Shown: positions 1 to 5,695, counted from the first letter of the stretch. The stretch: 9,696 bases of DNA from BPIH01 sp042408925 (GCA_042408925.1 JBHOQO010000111.1:1-9696), one strand, 5' to 3'. A program made the numbers and translations. Notes: generated from the sequence alone by a model not told the origin.

Positions 1-63
<63 letters not shown>

Positions 64-65
64 GC

Positions 66-141
66 GCGCCCGTAGCTCAGTGGATAGAGCGTCAGGTTGC
101 GGACCTGAAGGCCGTGAGTTCGAATCTCGCCGGGCGCGCCA
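66..141 (+). tRNA. tRNA-Arg with genomic GCG anticodon
   Basis: A complete 76-nt class I tRNA. The acceptor GCGCCCG (66-72) pairs perfectly with CGGGCGC (131-137); the discriminator is G138 and CCA is encoded at 139-141. The D stem is GCTC/GAGC, and the anticodon stem TCAGG/CCTGA (92-96/104-108) encloses the loop TTGCGGA (97-103). The anticodon is therefore GCG at 99-101, reading CGC and CGU. The body resembles the usual bacterial tRNA-Arg(ACG), including C35, G37 and an A in the D loop. Most bacteria read these codons with A34 converted to inosine by TadA. A G34 version needs no such editing but cannot read CGA, which is used in this window (for example codon 141 of recR), so another tRNA-Arg must cover CGA. 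The gene starts 2 nt after tRNA-Ser(GCT). Confidence 0.96.
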
Positions 142-153
142 TTTCGTGCCGAC

Positions 154-157
154 GGAG
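154..157 (+). promoter_or_regulatory. Shine-Dalgarno for the nuclease lipoprotein gene
   Basis: GGAG sits 7 nt before the ATG at 165. It settles the start: the frame stays open upstream into the tRNA-Arg gene (ATG at 114), but that longer start would lie inside the tRNA and has no ribosome binding site. Confidence 0.75.
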
Positions 158-164
158 CGGTTGC

Positions 165-1088
165 ATGACGCGTCTGGCAGCACGCCCGGGGTCCTCTGCA
201 GGCAAGCCGCCGGGTCGTTGGGTTCGCGTTCTCCTCGCCCTGGCGGTCGCCGCCCTCCTCGTCCTCGGCGGCTGTTCCGCGACGGCGCCCGTCGGTTCGC
301 TGTCGATCCCGACGCCGAGCGCCGGCGACGGCGAACCGGCCGCCCCGACCCTCCCCCCGTCGACCAGCCCGACCGTGACGTCGTCCGCCGCGGTCCCGAC
401 CACGGTGCCGCCGACCGCGAGCGAGGCGCCCCTCGGTACCGCGCCCCTCGGCCCGACCGAGCGGGCGGTCGTCCTTCGCGTCGTCGACGGCGACACCATC
501 GAGGTCGACCGCGGTCGCGGGCCCGAGCGGGTCCGGTACATCGGCATCGACACCCCGGAGACCGTCGATCCCTCGCGTCCGGTCCAGTGGATGGGGCCCG
601 AGGCCTCGGCGGCGAACGCCGCCCTCGTCGAAGGTCGGGAGGTCGTCCTCGAGCGGGACGTCAGCGAGACGGATCGGTACGGCCGCCTCCTCCGGTACGT
701 GTGGGTCGAAGACCCGAGCGCCCCGACCGGCTGGCTCTTCGTCAACCTCGCCCTCGTCGCCGCCGGGTTCGCCCAGGTCGCCACGTACCCGCCCGACGTC
801 CGCTACGTCGACCTCTTCTTGGCGGCCCAGGCCGAGGCCCGCGCCGCGGAGCGCGGCCTCTGGGGGCCGGGGCCGAGCTCGACGCCGGGCCCGGCTGCCA
901 CCTCCTCTCCGGCTGCCACCTCCTCTCCGGGTGGCGCCTGCGATCCGGCCTACCCAACCGTTTGCATCCCGCCGCCGCCCCCCGACCTCGACTGCCGCGA
1001 CATCCCGTACCGGCGCTTCCAGGTCCTTGCCCCGGATCCCCACCGCTTCGACGGCGATCACGACGGGATCGGCTGCGAGTCGGGCTGA
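165..1088 (+). CDS. Secreted lipoprotein thermonuclease (SNase domain) with Excalibur C-terminus
   Basis: A 307-aa predicted extracellular, lipid-anchored nuclease. The N-terminus has basic residues and a hydrophobic stretch (about 20-34) ending in the lipobox LGGC with Cys37, so signal peptidase II processing is expected. A Ser/Thr/Pro/Ala-rich linker follows. The staphylococcal-nuclease-like domain (PF00565) begins at the VVDGDTIEV strand and has VRYIGIDTPE (Arg and Glu of the active site), a TDRYGRLLRY segment with the second catalytic Arg, and a closing helix ending in GLWG. After a short Pro/Ser linker containing a duplicated AATSSP unit, the tail DLDCRDIPY...DGDHDGIGCES matches the Excalibur domain (PF05901), a Ca-binding DxDxDG loop flanked by two cysteines. 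Members of the SNase family cleave DNA and RNA with calcium. The start is ATG 165 because GGAG lies at 154-157. Only 23 nt separate it from tRNA-Arg, so it probably shares the tRNA transcript or uses a promoter inside the tRNA gene. A role in scavenging extracellular nucleic acid is inference. Confidence 0.9.
   Translation: MTRLAARPGSSAGKPPGRWVRVLLALAVAALLVLGGCSATAPVGSLSIPTPSAGDGEPAAPTLPPSTSPTVTSSAAVPTTVPPTASEAPLGTAPLGPTERAVVLRVVDGDTIEVDRGRGPERVRYIGIDTPETVDPSRPVQWMGPEASAANAALVEGREVVLERDVSETDRYGRLLRYVWVEDPSAPTGWLFVNLALVAAGFAQVATYPPDVRYVDLFLAAQAEARAAERGLWGPGPSSTPGPAATSSPAATSSPGGACDPAYPTVCIPPPPPDLDCRDIPYRRFQVLAPDPHRFDGDHDGIGCESG
893..928 (+). repeat. 18-bp tandem duplication inside the nuclease linker
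   Basis: Two exact, adjacent copies of GGCTGCCACCTCCTCTCC (893-910 and 911-928). They are in frame and encode two AATSSP units between the nuclease and Excalibur domains. The absence of any mismatch at 18 bp suggests a recent slippage event in a flexible linker. Confidence 0.9.
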
Positions 1089-1147
1089 CGCCGCGCGCCC
1101 GATGATGCGGTTCCGGCGAGCGGCGGCTCCCTCGCGCGGGTAAACTC

Positions 1148-1169
1148 GACTAGTTCGGTAGGACTAGTC
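1148..1169. promoter_or_regulatory. Inverted repeat GACTAGT-N8-ACTAGTC, candidate operator
   Basis: GACTAGT (1148-1154) and ACTAGTC (1163-1169) form a perfect 7-bp inverted repeat with an 8-nt spacer. It lies 23 nt upstream of the GTG at 1193 in an unusually AT-rich patch for this genome. A TAAACT hexamer (1141-1146) could be a -10 element just before it. The position fits a transcription-factor site controlling the transporter pair. A hairpin in the leader RNA is the alternative. Which regulator would bind is unknown; an Rrf2-type sulfur regulator is conceivable only because the downstream family is annotated as sulfate export. Confidence 0.5.
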
Positions 1170-1192
1170 AACGCGCGATTCGGAGGCGTCAA

Positions 1193-1390
1193 GTGTCGGA
1201 GTCGATCTCTCGGTCTGCGTCGGCGGGGGCCGATCCCCATCTCGACGGCGCGGCGTCCGCCGCGGCCGCGCCGGAGGAGTCGGCGCCACGGACGACCGCG
1301 ATCTCCGAGGACTGGGCGGCGACCATCGCCGGCCTCGTCCTCCTCGGGCTCGCCCTCGCCGGCATCATCACTCGCGGGATGGTCCCGTGA
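1193..1390 (+). CDS. Small one-helix membrane protein, likely split N-terminus of the transporter that follows
   Basis: A 65-aa protein starting at GTG 1193, with a strong GGAGG (1182-1186) 6 nt upstream. The first 38 residues are polar and Ala/Ser-rich. The segment EDWAATIAGLVLLGLALAGI (about 39-58) is a single predicted transmembrane helix. From memory, full-length members of the PF03601 sulfate-exporter-like family often open with an EDW-x-A-x-x-I/W-G-L helix of this kind. The stop TGA overlaps the GTG of the next gene in a 4-bp GTGA junction, so the two are translationally coupled. I infer that this is the detached first helix of a split transporter. It could instead be an independent small subunit, or a frameshift in assembly could have split one ORF. 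Confidence 0.65.
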   Translation: MSESISRSASAGADPHLDGAASAAAAPEESAPRTTAISEDWAATIAGLVLLGLALAGIITRGMVP

Positions 1391-2499
1391 GCGCGGGCGC
1401 CGCCCCGGCCGAGGCGGAAGCGACCGGCGTCCGCCTCGCAAGGACCCTCGTCTCCCTCGGCCTCGTCTTCGGCCTCGCCTGGCTCGTCCGGCTCCTCGAC
1501 CGCCACGTCCCCGAATGGCTCGCCGGCGTGTCGTGGGTGCGGTCGATCGAGTTTCCGGTCTACGCCATCGCCGTCGGCCTTCTCGCCGGGGCCGCCCTCG
1601 CGACCCTCGGTCTCCGGGACCGGTTCGCCGCCGCCGTTCGGACCGAGCTCTACATCAAGACCGGCCTCGTCCTCCTCGGCGCGTCGATCAACCTCGCCGT
1701 CATCGCCGAGGCGGCCATCCCCGCGATCGCCCAGTCGATCGTCCTGATCACGACCGTGTTCCTCGTCACCTGGGCCCTCGGCGGCCTCGTCGGTCTGGAG
1801 CCGAAGCTCCGGGCCGTCCTGGCGGCCGGCGTCTCGATCTGCGGCGTCTCGGCGGCGATCGCCGCAGCCGGGGCCGTCGCCGCCCGGCGGGAGCAGCTCG
1901 CCTACGTCGCCAGCCTCGTCATCCTCTTCGCCCTCCCCTCGATCTTCATCCAGCCCTGGCTCGTCGCCCAGCTCGGCGTTCCGGAACCGGTCGCCGGAGC
2001 CTGGATCGGCGGCAACATCGACACGACCGCTGCGGTCACCGCCGCCGGGGCGATCGTCGGCGAGGATGCCCTCAAGATCGCGGCGATCGTGAAGCAGACG
2101 CAGAACGCGATGATGGGCCTCGTCGCCTTCCTCCTCACCGTCTACTTTGTCCTCCGGGTCGAGCGCCGACCGGGGGCGACGGTCGACCTCGCCGCCCTCT
2201 GGACCCGCTTCCCGAAGTTCATCTTGGGCTTCCTCGCGGCGTCGGCGATCGCGACGGTCTACCTCGCCTCGGCCGCCGATCCGAAGGCCGCCGCCGACGC
2301 CGTCCGGGTCGCGGGGACCGAGCTTCGGACCTGGGCCTTCATCCTCGCCTTCGTCTGCATCGGCCTCGAGTTCCGCATCGGCGCGGTCCGGGCGGCCGGG
2401 GTCCGGCCGGTTGCCGTCTTCGCCGCCGCGACCGCCGTCAACCTCGGCCTGGCCTTCGTCCTCGCCAACCTCTTCTTCGCCGAGTTCCGCCCGGGCTGA
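1387..2499 (+). CDS. YeiH/PSE-type putative sulfate exporter family membrane protein (PF03601-like)
   Basis: A 370-aa polytopic membrane protein with about nine or ten hydrophobic helices. Features typical of the family are KTGLVLLGASIN (91-102), CGVSAAIAA (152-160), the polar GAWIGGNIDTTAAV segment (204-217) followed by AAIVKQTQNAMMG, and WTRFPKFILGF (272-282). In YeiH itself the segment after the GG reads like xHExAQ; here it is NIDTTAA, so this belongs to a divergent branch and the substrate is open. Annotation as sulfate export in the family is itself weakly supported. Translation probably begins at GTG 1387 by coupling to the upstream small ORF through the GTGA overlap; no independent strong Shine-Dalgarno is visible. 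Alone, the protein lacks the N-terminal EDW helix, which the preceding gene supplies. Confidence 0.8.
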   Translation: MSAGAAPAEAEATGVRLARTLVSLGLVFGLAWLVRLLDRHVPEWLAGVSWVRSIEFPVYAIAVGLLAGAALATLGLRDRFAAAVRTELYIKTGLVLLGASINLAVIAEAAIPAIAQSIVLITTVFLVTWALGGLVGLEPKLRAVLAAGVSICGVSAAIAAAGAVAARREQLAYVASLVILFALPSIFIQPWLVAQLGVPEPVAGAWIGGNIDTTAAVTAAGAIVGEDALKIAAIVKQTQNAMMGLVAFLLTVYFVLRVERRPGATVDLAALWTRFPKFILGFLAASAIATVYLASAADPKAAADAVRVAGTELRTWAFILAFVCIGLEFRIGAVRAAGVRPVAVFAAATAVNLGLAFVLANLFFAEFRPG

Positions 2500-2507
2500 G
2501 CAGCCGA

Positions 2508-2536
2508 GGCCCGGGATCCGGTGGCGCCATCGGGCC
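2508..2536 (+). other. GC hairpin downstream of the transporter
   Basis: GGCCCG (2508-2513) can pair with CGGGCC (2531-2536) across a 17-nt loop, starting 9 nt after the transporter stop. There is no T-tract. It may help end the transporter transcript, but the evidence is only the pairing. Confidence 0.25.
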
Positions 2537-2558
2537 CTCCCGTCCACCCTCGGCGACG

Positions 2559-2564
2559 TACCAT
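2559..2564 (+). promoter_or_regulatory. Candidate -10 element TACCAT before the oxidoreductase
   Basis: TACCAT lies 48 nt upstream of the ATG at 2613 and is identical to the -10 hexamer proposed for the distal rRNA promoter at 9059. No convincing -35 is seen 17 nt upstream. It gives the oxidoreductase its own possible transcription start inside the 113-bp gap. Confidence 0.3.
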
Positions 2565-2612
2565 CGGCCGGAGGACGGCGGGACCCGCGCCCGCCGAGGC
2601 ACCGGAGGCGTC

Positions 2613-3491
2613 ATGGAACGGATCGGCTTCATCGGCCTCGGAACGATGGGGGCGGCGATGGCCGCGAACATCGCCCGGGGCGGCTTCGCTCTGACGGTCT
2701 GGAACCGGACCCCGGGCAAGGCCGGACCCCTCCTCGCCCTGGGCGCCCGCGAGGCGCGGAGTCCGGCCGACGTCGGCCGGTCGAGCGACATCGTCGTCGT
2801 CTGCGTCTCGGACACCCCGGACGTCGAGGCCGTCATCTTCGGTCCCGGCGGTCTGGCGGAGGGTCTCGCCGAGGGGGCCCTCGTCGTCGACTGCTCCACG
2901 ATCAGCCCTGCGGCGACCCGCCGGATCGCCGAGCGCCTCCGGAGCCGGGGCATCGCCTTCCTCGACGCCCCGGTCTCGGGCGGCTCGGAAGGGGCCCGCG
3001 ACGGGACGCTGACGATCTTCGTCGGCGGCGAGGCGGGCGACCTCGAGCGGGCCCGCCCGGTGCTCGAGCGGATCGGGCGGACGATCACCCACGTCGGTCC
3101 GGTCGGGGCCGGCCAGGTCACGAAGGCCGTGAACCAGGTCATCATCGCCGGCACGTACCTGAGCGTCGCCGAGGGGATCGTCCTCGCCCTCCGGGCCGGC
3201 CTCGATCCCGCGACCGTCGTCGGGGCCCTCGCCGGCGGGGCGGCCCGGAGCTGGGTCCTCGAGCACCGGAGCGGACGGATGATCGCAAACGACTACCCGC
3301 TCGGCTTCAAGGTCGCCCTCCATCGCAAGGACCTCGGCATCGCCCTCGACCTCGCCCGGGAGGTCGGGGCGGCGCTCCCGGTCGCCGCCTGGTGCGAGCA
3401 GGTCGAGACCGCCCTCGTGGCGACCGGCCACGGGGACGAGGACGTCTCGGCAGTGGCCCGGACGATCCGGAGCCTCGCCGGCCTCGACTGA
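2613..3491 (+). CDS. NAD(P)-dependent oxidoreductase, beta-hydroxyacid dehydrogenase (3-HIBADH) family
   Basis: A 292-aa cytosolic enzyme of the family that includes tartronate semialdehyde reductase (GarR/GlxR) and 3-hydroxyisobutyrate dehydrogenase. The N-terminal Rossmann fold has GFIGLGTMGAAMAANI (dinucleotide loop GLGTMG at 8-13). VVDCSTISP (91-99) is the usual D-x-S-T strand. DAPVSGG (118-124) is the substrate-binding signature, GAGQVTKAVNQ carries the expected catalytic Lys171, and RKDLGIA begins the C-terminal helical domain at Lys239. The length is normal and the protein looks intact. The fingerprint after strand 2 reads WNRTPGK; an Arg after Asn is commonly associated with NADP preference, but I would not insist. 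GGAGG (2604-2608) lies 4 nt before the ATG. The neighbours do not point to a specific substrate. Confidence 0.92.
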   Translation: MERIGFIGLGTMGAAMAANIARGGFALTVWNRTPGKAGPLLALGAREARSPADVGRSSDIVVVCVSDTPDVEAVIFGPGGLAEGLAEGALVVDCSTISPAATRRIAERLRSRGIAFLDAPVSGGSEGARDGTLTIFVGGEAGDLERARPVLERIGRTITHVGPVGAGQVTKAVNQVIIAGTYLSVAEGIVLALRAGLDPATVVGALAGGAARSWVLEHRSGRMIANDYPLGFKVALHRKDLGIALDLAREVGAALPVAAWCEQVETALVATGHGDEDVSAVARTIRSLAGLD

Positions 3492-3500
3492 CCGGGGGAG

Positions 3501-3535
3501 GCCGCCGAGCGGCGTCCCACGCCCGGTTGCCGGGC
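3501..3535. terminator. Two GC hairpins between convergent genes, candidate bidirectional terminator
   Basis: The 48-bp gap between the oxidoreductase stop (3491) and the phosphofructokinase stop (3540) holds two tight hairpins: GCCGC-CGA-GCGGC (3501-3513) and GCCCGG-TTG-CCGGGC (3521-3535). Both are perfect stems with 3-nt loops. Neither is followed by a run of T on either strand, so they are not canonical intrinsic terminators. Their place between convergent genes is the main argument. Confidence 0.4.
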
Positions 3536-3539
3536 CCGC

Positions 3540-4724
3540 TCAGCCCCGTCCGATTTCGAGGAGGAGGAGCGGCTCGCCGAGCTTGCCGTCGTAGCGAGGC
3601 CGGAAGCGCTCGGCGTTGTACATCTCGGCGACCGGGACCTTTCGCGGCCCCGCCCCCGGGGCAGGGAGCGGCGAATCGGCGTACTTGCCGTCGACGATCC
3701 CGACCATCCGCCCGTAGCGACCGGCCGCGATGAGGTCCATCGCGACGTTGGCGAAGGTGATCGCGACCATCGAGTCGAGCGAGTCCGGCTCGCCGGACCG
3801 GAGGTCGTACGTCAGCTCCGAGGCGACGGTCTCGATCCCCGTCCGGTGCTTGAGCTCGGCGGCGAGGACCTCACCGATGTTCGCCTTGTGGCGGTGGCCG
3901 AACATGTCGGGCTCGCCGACGTCGGGGATCTGCGCCCCCTTCCAGATCGCGCCCTCGGCGGTGATGACGAAGGCGTAGCGGCTCGGGTTGTTCCGGTGGT
4001 CCTCGGCGAGGATCTCGCTGAGGCGCTCGAGGTCGTACGGAGCCTCCGGGATGACGCAACGCCCCGAGGTCACATACGCGGTGTAGAGAGCGGTGAACCC
4101 GGCGTCGCGGCCGAAGATCCGGAAGACGCCGATCCGCTCGTGGCTGCCGAGGGTCGTCCGCTGCCGGTTGATGAGCTCCTTCGCCCGGGTGATCGCCGAC
4201 GAGAAGCCGATGCAGTACTCGGTCCCCTGGACGTCGTTGTCCATCGTCTTCGGGATCGCTACGAGGGGGACGCCCGCATCGACGAGGACCCGGGAGAAGC
4301 TCAGGGTGTCGTCGCCGCCGATGGTGACGAGGACGTCGAGGCCAAGGTGCTCGATGTTCTCGAGGACGACCGGGGTCAGGTCGTAGACGCCCTCGCCGAC
4401 GGCGAGACCGGCCAGGCGCGCCGGCGGCAGGTGCGGTGGCAGGGCGGACGCCTTCATCCGCTTCGGGTTCGTCCGCGAGGTGTGGAGGACGGTTCCGCCG
4501 GTCCGATCAATCGTCCGGGTGTTGATCCGGTCGAGGGGTCGCAGGTAGTCGGCGTCGAGCTCGGGCCCCTGGCGCATGTGGGTGAGCCCTTCCCAGCCGC
4601 GACGGATGCCGATGACCTCGTAGCCCAGGTCCGTCGATCGATAGACCACGCTCTTGATGACGGCATTGAGGCCGGGGACGTCGCCGCCGCCGGTCAGGAT
4701 GCCGATCCGCTTCGTTCGCGACAT
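3540..4724 (-). CDS. 6-phosphofructokinase with pyrophosphate-type signature residues
   Basis: A 394-aa cytosolic glycolytic enzyme phosphorylating fructose 6-phosphate. The start is ATG (complement of 4722-4724) because CGGAG lies 7 nt upstream on this strand; the frame stays open further upstream only through repeat-rich noncoding DNA. Motifs: GILTGGGDVPGLNAVI (8-23), GGTVLHTSRTNP (76-87), GGDDT (136-140), PKTMDND (158-164), GRDAGF (205-210), and a YDLRSGEPDSLDS segment near 306-318. In ATP-dependent enzymes the two switch positions are usually Gly (GGDG and PGTIDND). Here they are Asp and Lys, the combination linked to pyrophosphate as phosphoryl donor, which would make the step reversible. 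The GGGDxPGLN opening resembles the group III enzymes of Actinobacteria and related phyla. Donor preference is predicted from residues only. The gene is convergent with the oxidoreductase and divergent from the TadA-like gene. Confidence 0.93.
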   Translation of the reverse strand: MSRTKRIGILTGGGDVPGLNAVIKSVVYRSTDLGYEVIGIRRGWEGLTHMRQGPELDADYLRPLDRINTRTIDRTGGTVLHTSRTNPKRMKASALPPHLPPARLAGLAVGEGVYDLTPVVLENIEHLGLDVLVTIGGDDTLSFSRVLVDAGVPLVAIPKTMDNDVQGTEYCIGFSSAITRAKELINRQRTTLGSHERIGVFRIFGRDAGFTALYTAYVTSGRCVIPEAPYDLERLSEILAEDHRNNPSRYAFVITAEGAIWKGAQIPDVGEPDMFGHRHKANIGEVLAAELKHRTGIETVASELTYDLRSGEPDSLDSMVAITFANVAMDLIAAGRYGRMVGIVDGKYADSPLPAPGAGPRKVPVAEMYNAERFRPRYDGKLGEPLLLLEIGRG

Positions 4725-4844
4725 CGTCAGTCTCCGAAATCCGCAAGCAACGGGGTGATCGCCACGGCCGGCGCCCTGGGCCGTGCGCGACGACATCGTA
4801 CCCGCCGCCGGTCGTCGAGCGACCCGGCGAATGGCCCGATCGGG

Positions 4845-4860
4845 CGGGCCGGCCGGCCCG
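4845..4860. repeat. 16-bp perfect palindrome CGGGCCGGCCGGCCCG
   Basis: The sequence equals its own reverse complement over 16 bases. It overlaps the first 4 bases of the 19-bp repeat array. Its core is shared with the hairpin at 5711-5736 between the two tRNA-Ser genes. Confidence 0.85.
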
Positions 4861-4969
4861 AGCCGCCGGGGTCCGCCCGAGCCGCCGGGGTCCGCCCGAG
4901 TCGCCGGGGTCCGCCCGCGCCGCCGGGGTCGCCCGAGCCGCCGGGGTCCGCCGGAGTCCTCCGGGCGCG
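4857..4969. repeat. 19-bp tandem repeat array (about five copies plus a degenerate sixth)
   Basis: The unit is CCCGAGCCGCCGGGGTCCG. Copies: 4857-4875 and 4876-4894 exact, 4895-4913 with one change, 4914-4931 with one substitution and one deletion (18 bp), 4932-4950 exact, and 4951-4969 strongly decayed. The 19-bp period is not a multiple of three and the array lies upstream of both divergent genes, so it is not coding. It looks like a minisatellite that could vary in copy number between strains. Confidence 0.9.
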
Positions 4970-5083
4970 GCGCCTCGGTCGTTCGATCGGTCGCTCCCCG
5001 ATCTGACGCCGGACGCCGCCACCGCGGTCGTGGGCCCCGCAAGCCTGCTTCGGTCGACCATCGGACCCCCTTGCAGCCGCCGG

Positions 5084-5089
5084 TATCAT
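5084..5089 (+). promoter_or_regulatory. -10 element TATCAT immediately before the TadA-like start
   Basis: TATCAT ends 6 nt before the GTG at 5096, the spacing expected between a -10 element and a transcription start. No Shine-Dalgarno with usable spacing is present, so the mRNA may be leaderless and begin at or near the GTG. A good -35 is not visible. Confidence 0.45.
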
Positions 5090-5095
5090 CGGATC

Positions 5096-5542
5096 GTGAA
5101 CTACGACTTCTTCATGGGCGAAGCCCTCGCCGAGGCCCGCCTCGCCGTCGGTCGCGGGGAGCGGCCGACGGCCGCCGTTGCCGTCGTCGACCAGGCGATG
5201 GTCGCCCGGGCCCACGACCGGGTCCTGGGGTCCGGCGATCCGACCGCCCACGCGATCATCGTCGCCCTCCGGGAGGTGGCCCGAAAGCTCGGCCCCGCCC
5301 GCCTCGACGGGGCGACGGTCTTTGCAACCCACGAGCCGTGCGCGATGTGCGTCGGAGCCCTCCTCGAGAGCAACGTCGGGACGCTCGTCTACGCGGCCCC
5401 GAACCCCCTGGACGGCGCGGCCGGGACCGTCATCCAGCTGGCCCAGCACGATGCCCTCCCGCAACGCCTCCGCGTCGTCGCCGGGGTCCGGCGCGACGAG
5501 GCGGAGGCCCTGATCGCCCCGCTCGCCGTCGGCTCGCCGTAG
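5096..5542 (+). CDS. TadA-family deaminase homologue lacking the catalytic glutamate
   Basis: A 148-aa protein aligning along its whole length with the tRNA adenosine deaminase TadA (COG0590). TadA normally converts A34 of tRNA-Arg(ACG) to inosine using a zinc-bound water and a Glu that shuttles protons. Here the N-terminal helix NYDFFMGEALAEARLAV, the core strand PTAAVAVV, DPTAHAI (48-54), HEPCAMC (79-85) and the GAAGTVIQL segment are all present. Zinc ligands His52, Cys82 and Cys85 have the same spacing as E. coli H57, C87 and C90. The residue equal to E59 is Ile54 (codon ATC), and the residue equal to N46 is Asp41. Loss of the Glu predicts no deaminase activity. GTG 5096 is chosen because it keeps the first helix; ATG 5114 would cut it. 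Possible roles are an inactive partner, a tRNA binder, or a decaying gene; the open frame and intact fold argue against decay. I give no symbol because activity is doubtful. Confidence 0.85.
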   Translation: MNYDFFMGEALAEARLAVGRGERPTAAVAVVDQAMVARAHDRVLGSGDPTAHAIIVALREVARKLGPARLDGATVFATHEPCAMCVGALLESNVGTLVYAAPNPLDGAAGTVIQLAQHDALPQRLRVVAGVRRDEAEALIAPLAVGSP

Positions 5543-5596
5543 CACGGAACCCCGGTCGGCCCGGTGCAGCCGCTGGTCGAGGGCCGGACCCTTTGG

Positions 5597-5602
5597 TATC
5601 CT
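5597..5602 (+). promoter_or_regulatory. Candidate -10 element TATCCT for tRNA-Ser(CGA)
   Basis: GGTATCCTC at 5595-5603 closely resembles GGTATCATC before the TadA-like gene. The hexamer ends 7 nt before the first base of tRNA-Ser(CGA), so transcription would start at or just before the mature 5' end. A clear -35 is not visible. Confidence 0.45.
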
Positions 5603-5609
5603 CATCGGC

Positions 5610-5695
<86 letters not shown>

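Larger units (their letters stand above)
4725..5095. other. 371-bp divergent intergenic region with palindrome and tandem repeat
   Basis: This region separates the minus-strand phosphofructokinase from the plus-strand TadA-like gene. I see no credible gene in it; the long open frames crossing it change composition to Arg/Pro/Gly-rich repeats and have no ribosome binding sites. It holds the phosphofructokinase leader, a possible minus-strand -10 (TACGAT, complement of 4795-4800), a 16-bp perfect palindrome, a 19-bp tandem repeat array, and the TATCAT element directly before the TadA-like start. Confidence 0.7.

Noticed and set aside
92..784. Minus-strand 230-aa ORF ending in a PARFELTAFRSAT-like tail
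   Set aside because: It is antisense to tRNA-Arg and the nuclease gene. The FELTAF-type tail is a well-known artefact of translating the reverse strand of a tRNA.
1189..2547. Minus-strand 452-aa Asp/Glu/Gly/Arg-rich ORF
   Set aside because: It lies antisense to the transporter pair. The charged, low-complexity composition is the mirror of Leu/Ala/Val codons in GC-rich DNA, and it has no domain or ribosome binding site.
1515..2612. N-terminal extension of the oxidoreductase frame back into the transporter
   Set aside because: The extension is Arg/Pro-rich out-of-frame translation of the transporter. ATG 2613 has GGAGG upstream and begins exactly at the Rossmann fold.
4857..4969. Possible CRISPR array
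   Set aside because: The 19-bp units are directly adjacent with no unique spacers, and no cas genes are present.
4725..5042. 106-residue N-terminal extension of the phosphofructokinase
   Set aside because: It is made of the 19-bp repeat read through and is low in complexity. ATG at 4724 has a good ribosome binding site and matches the family start.
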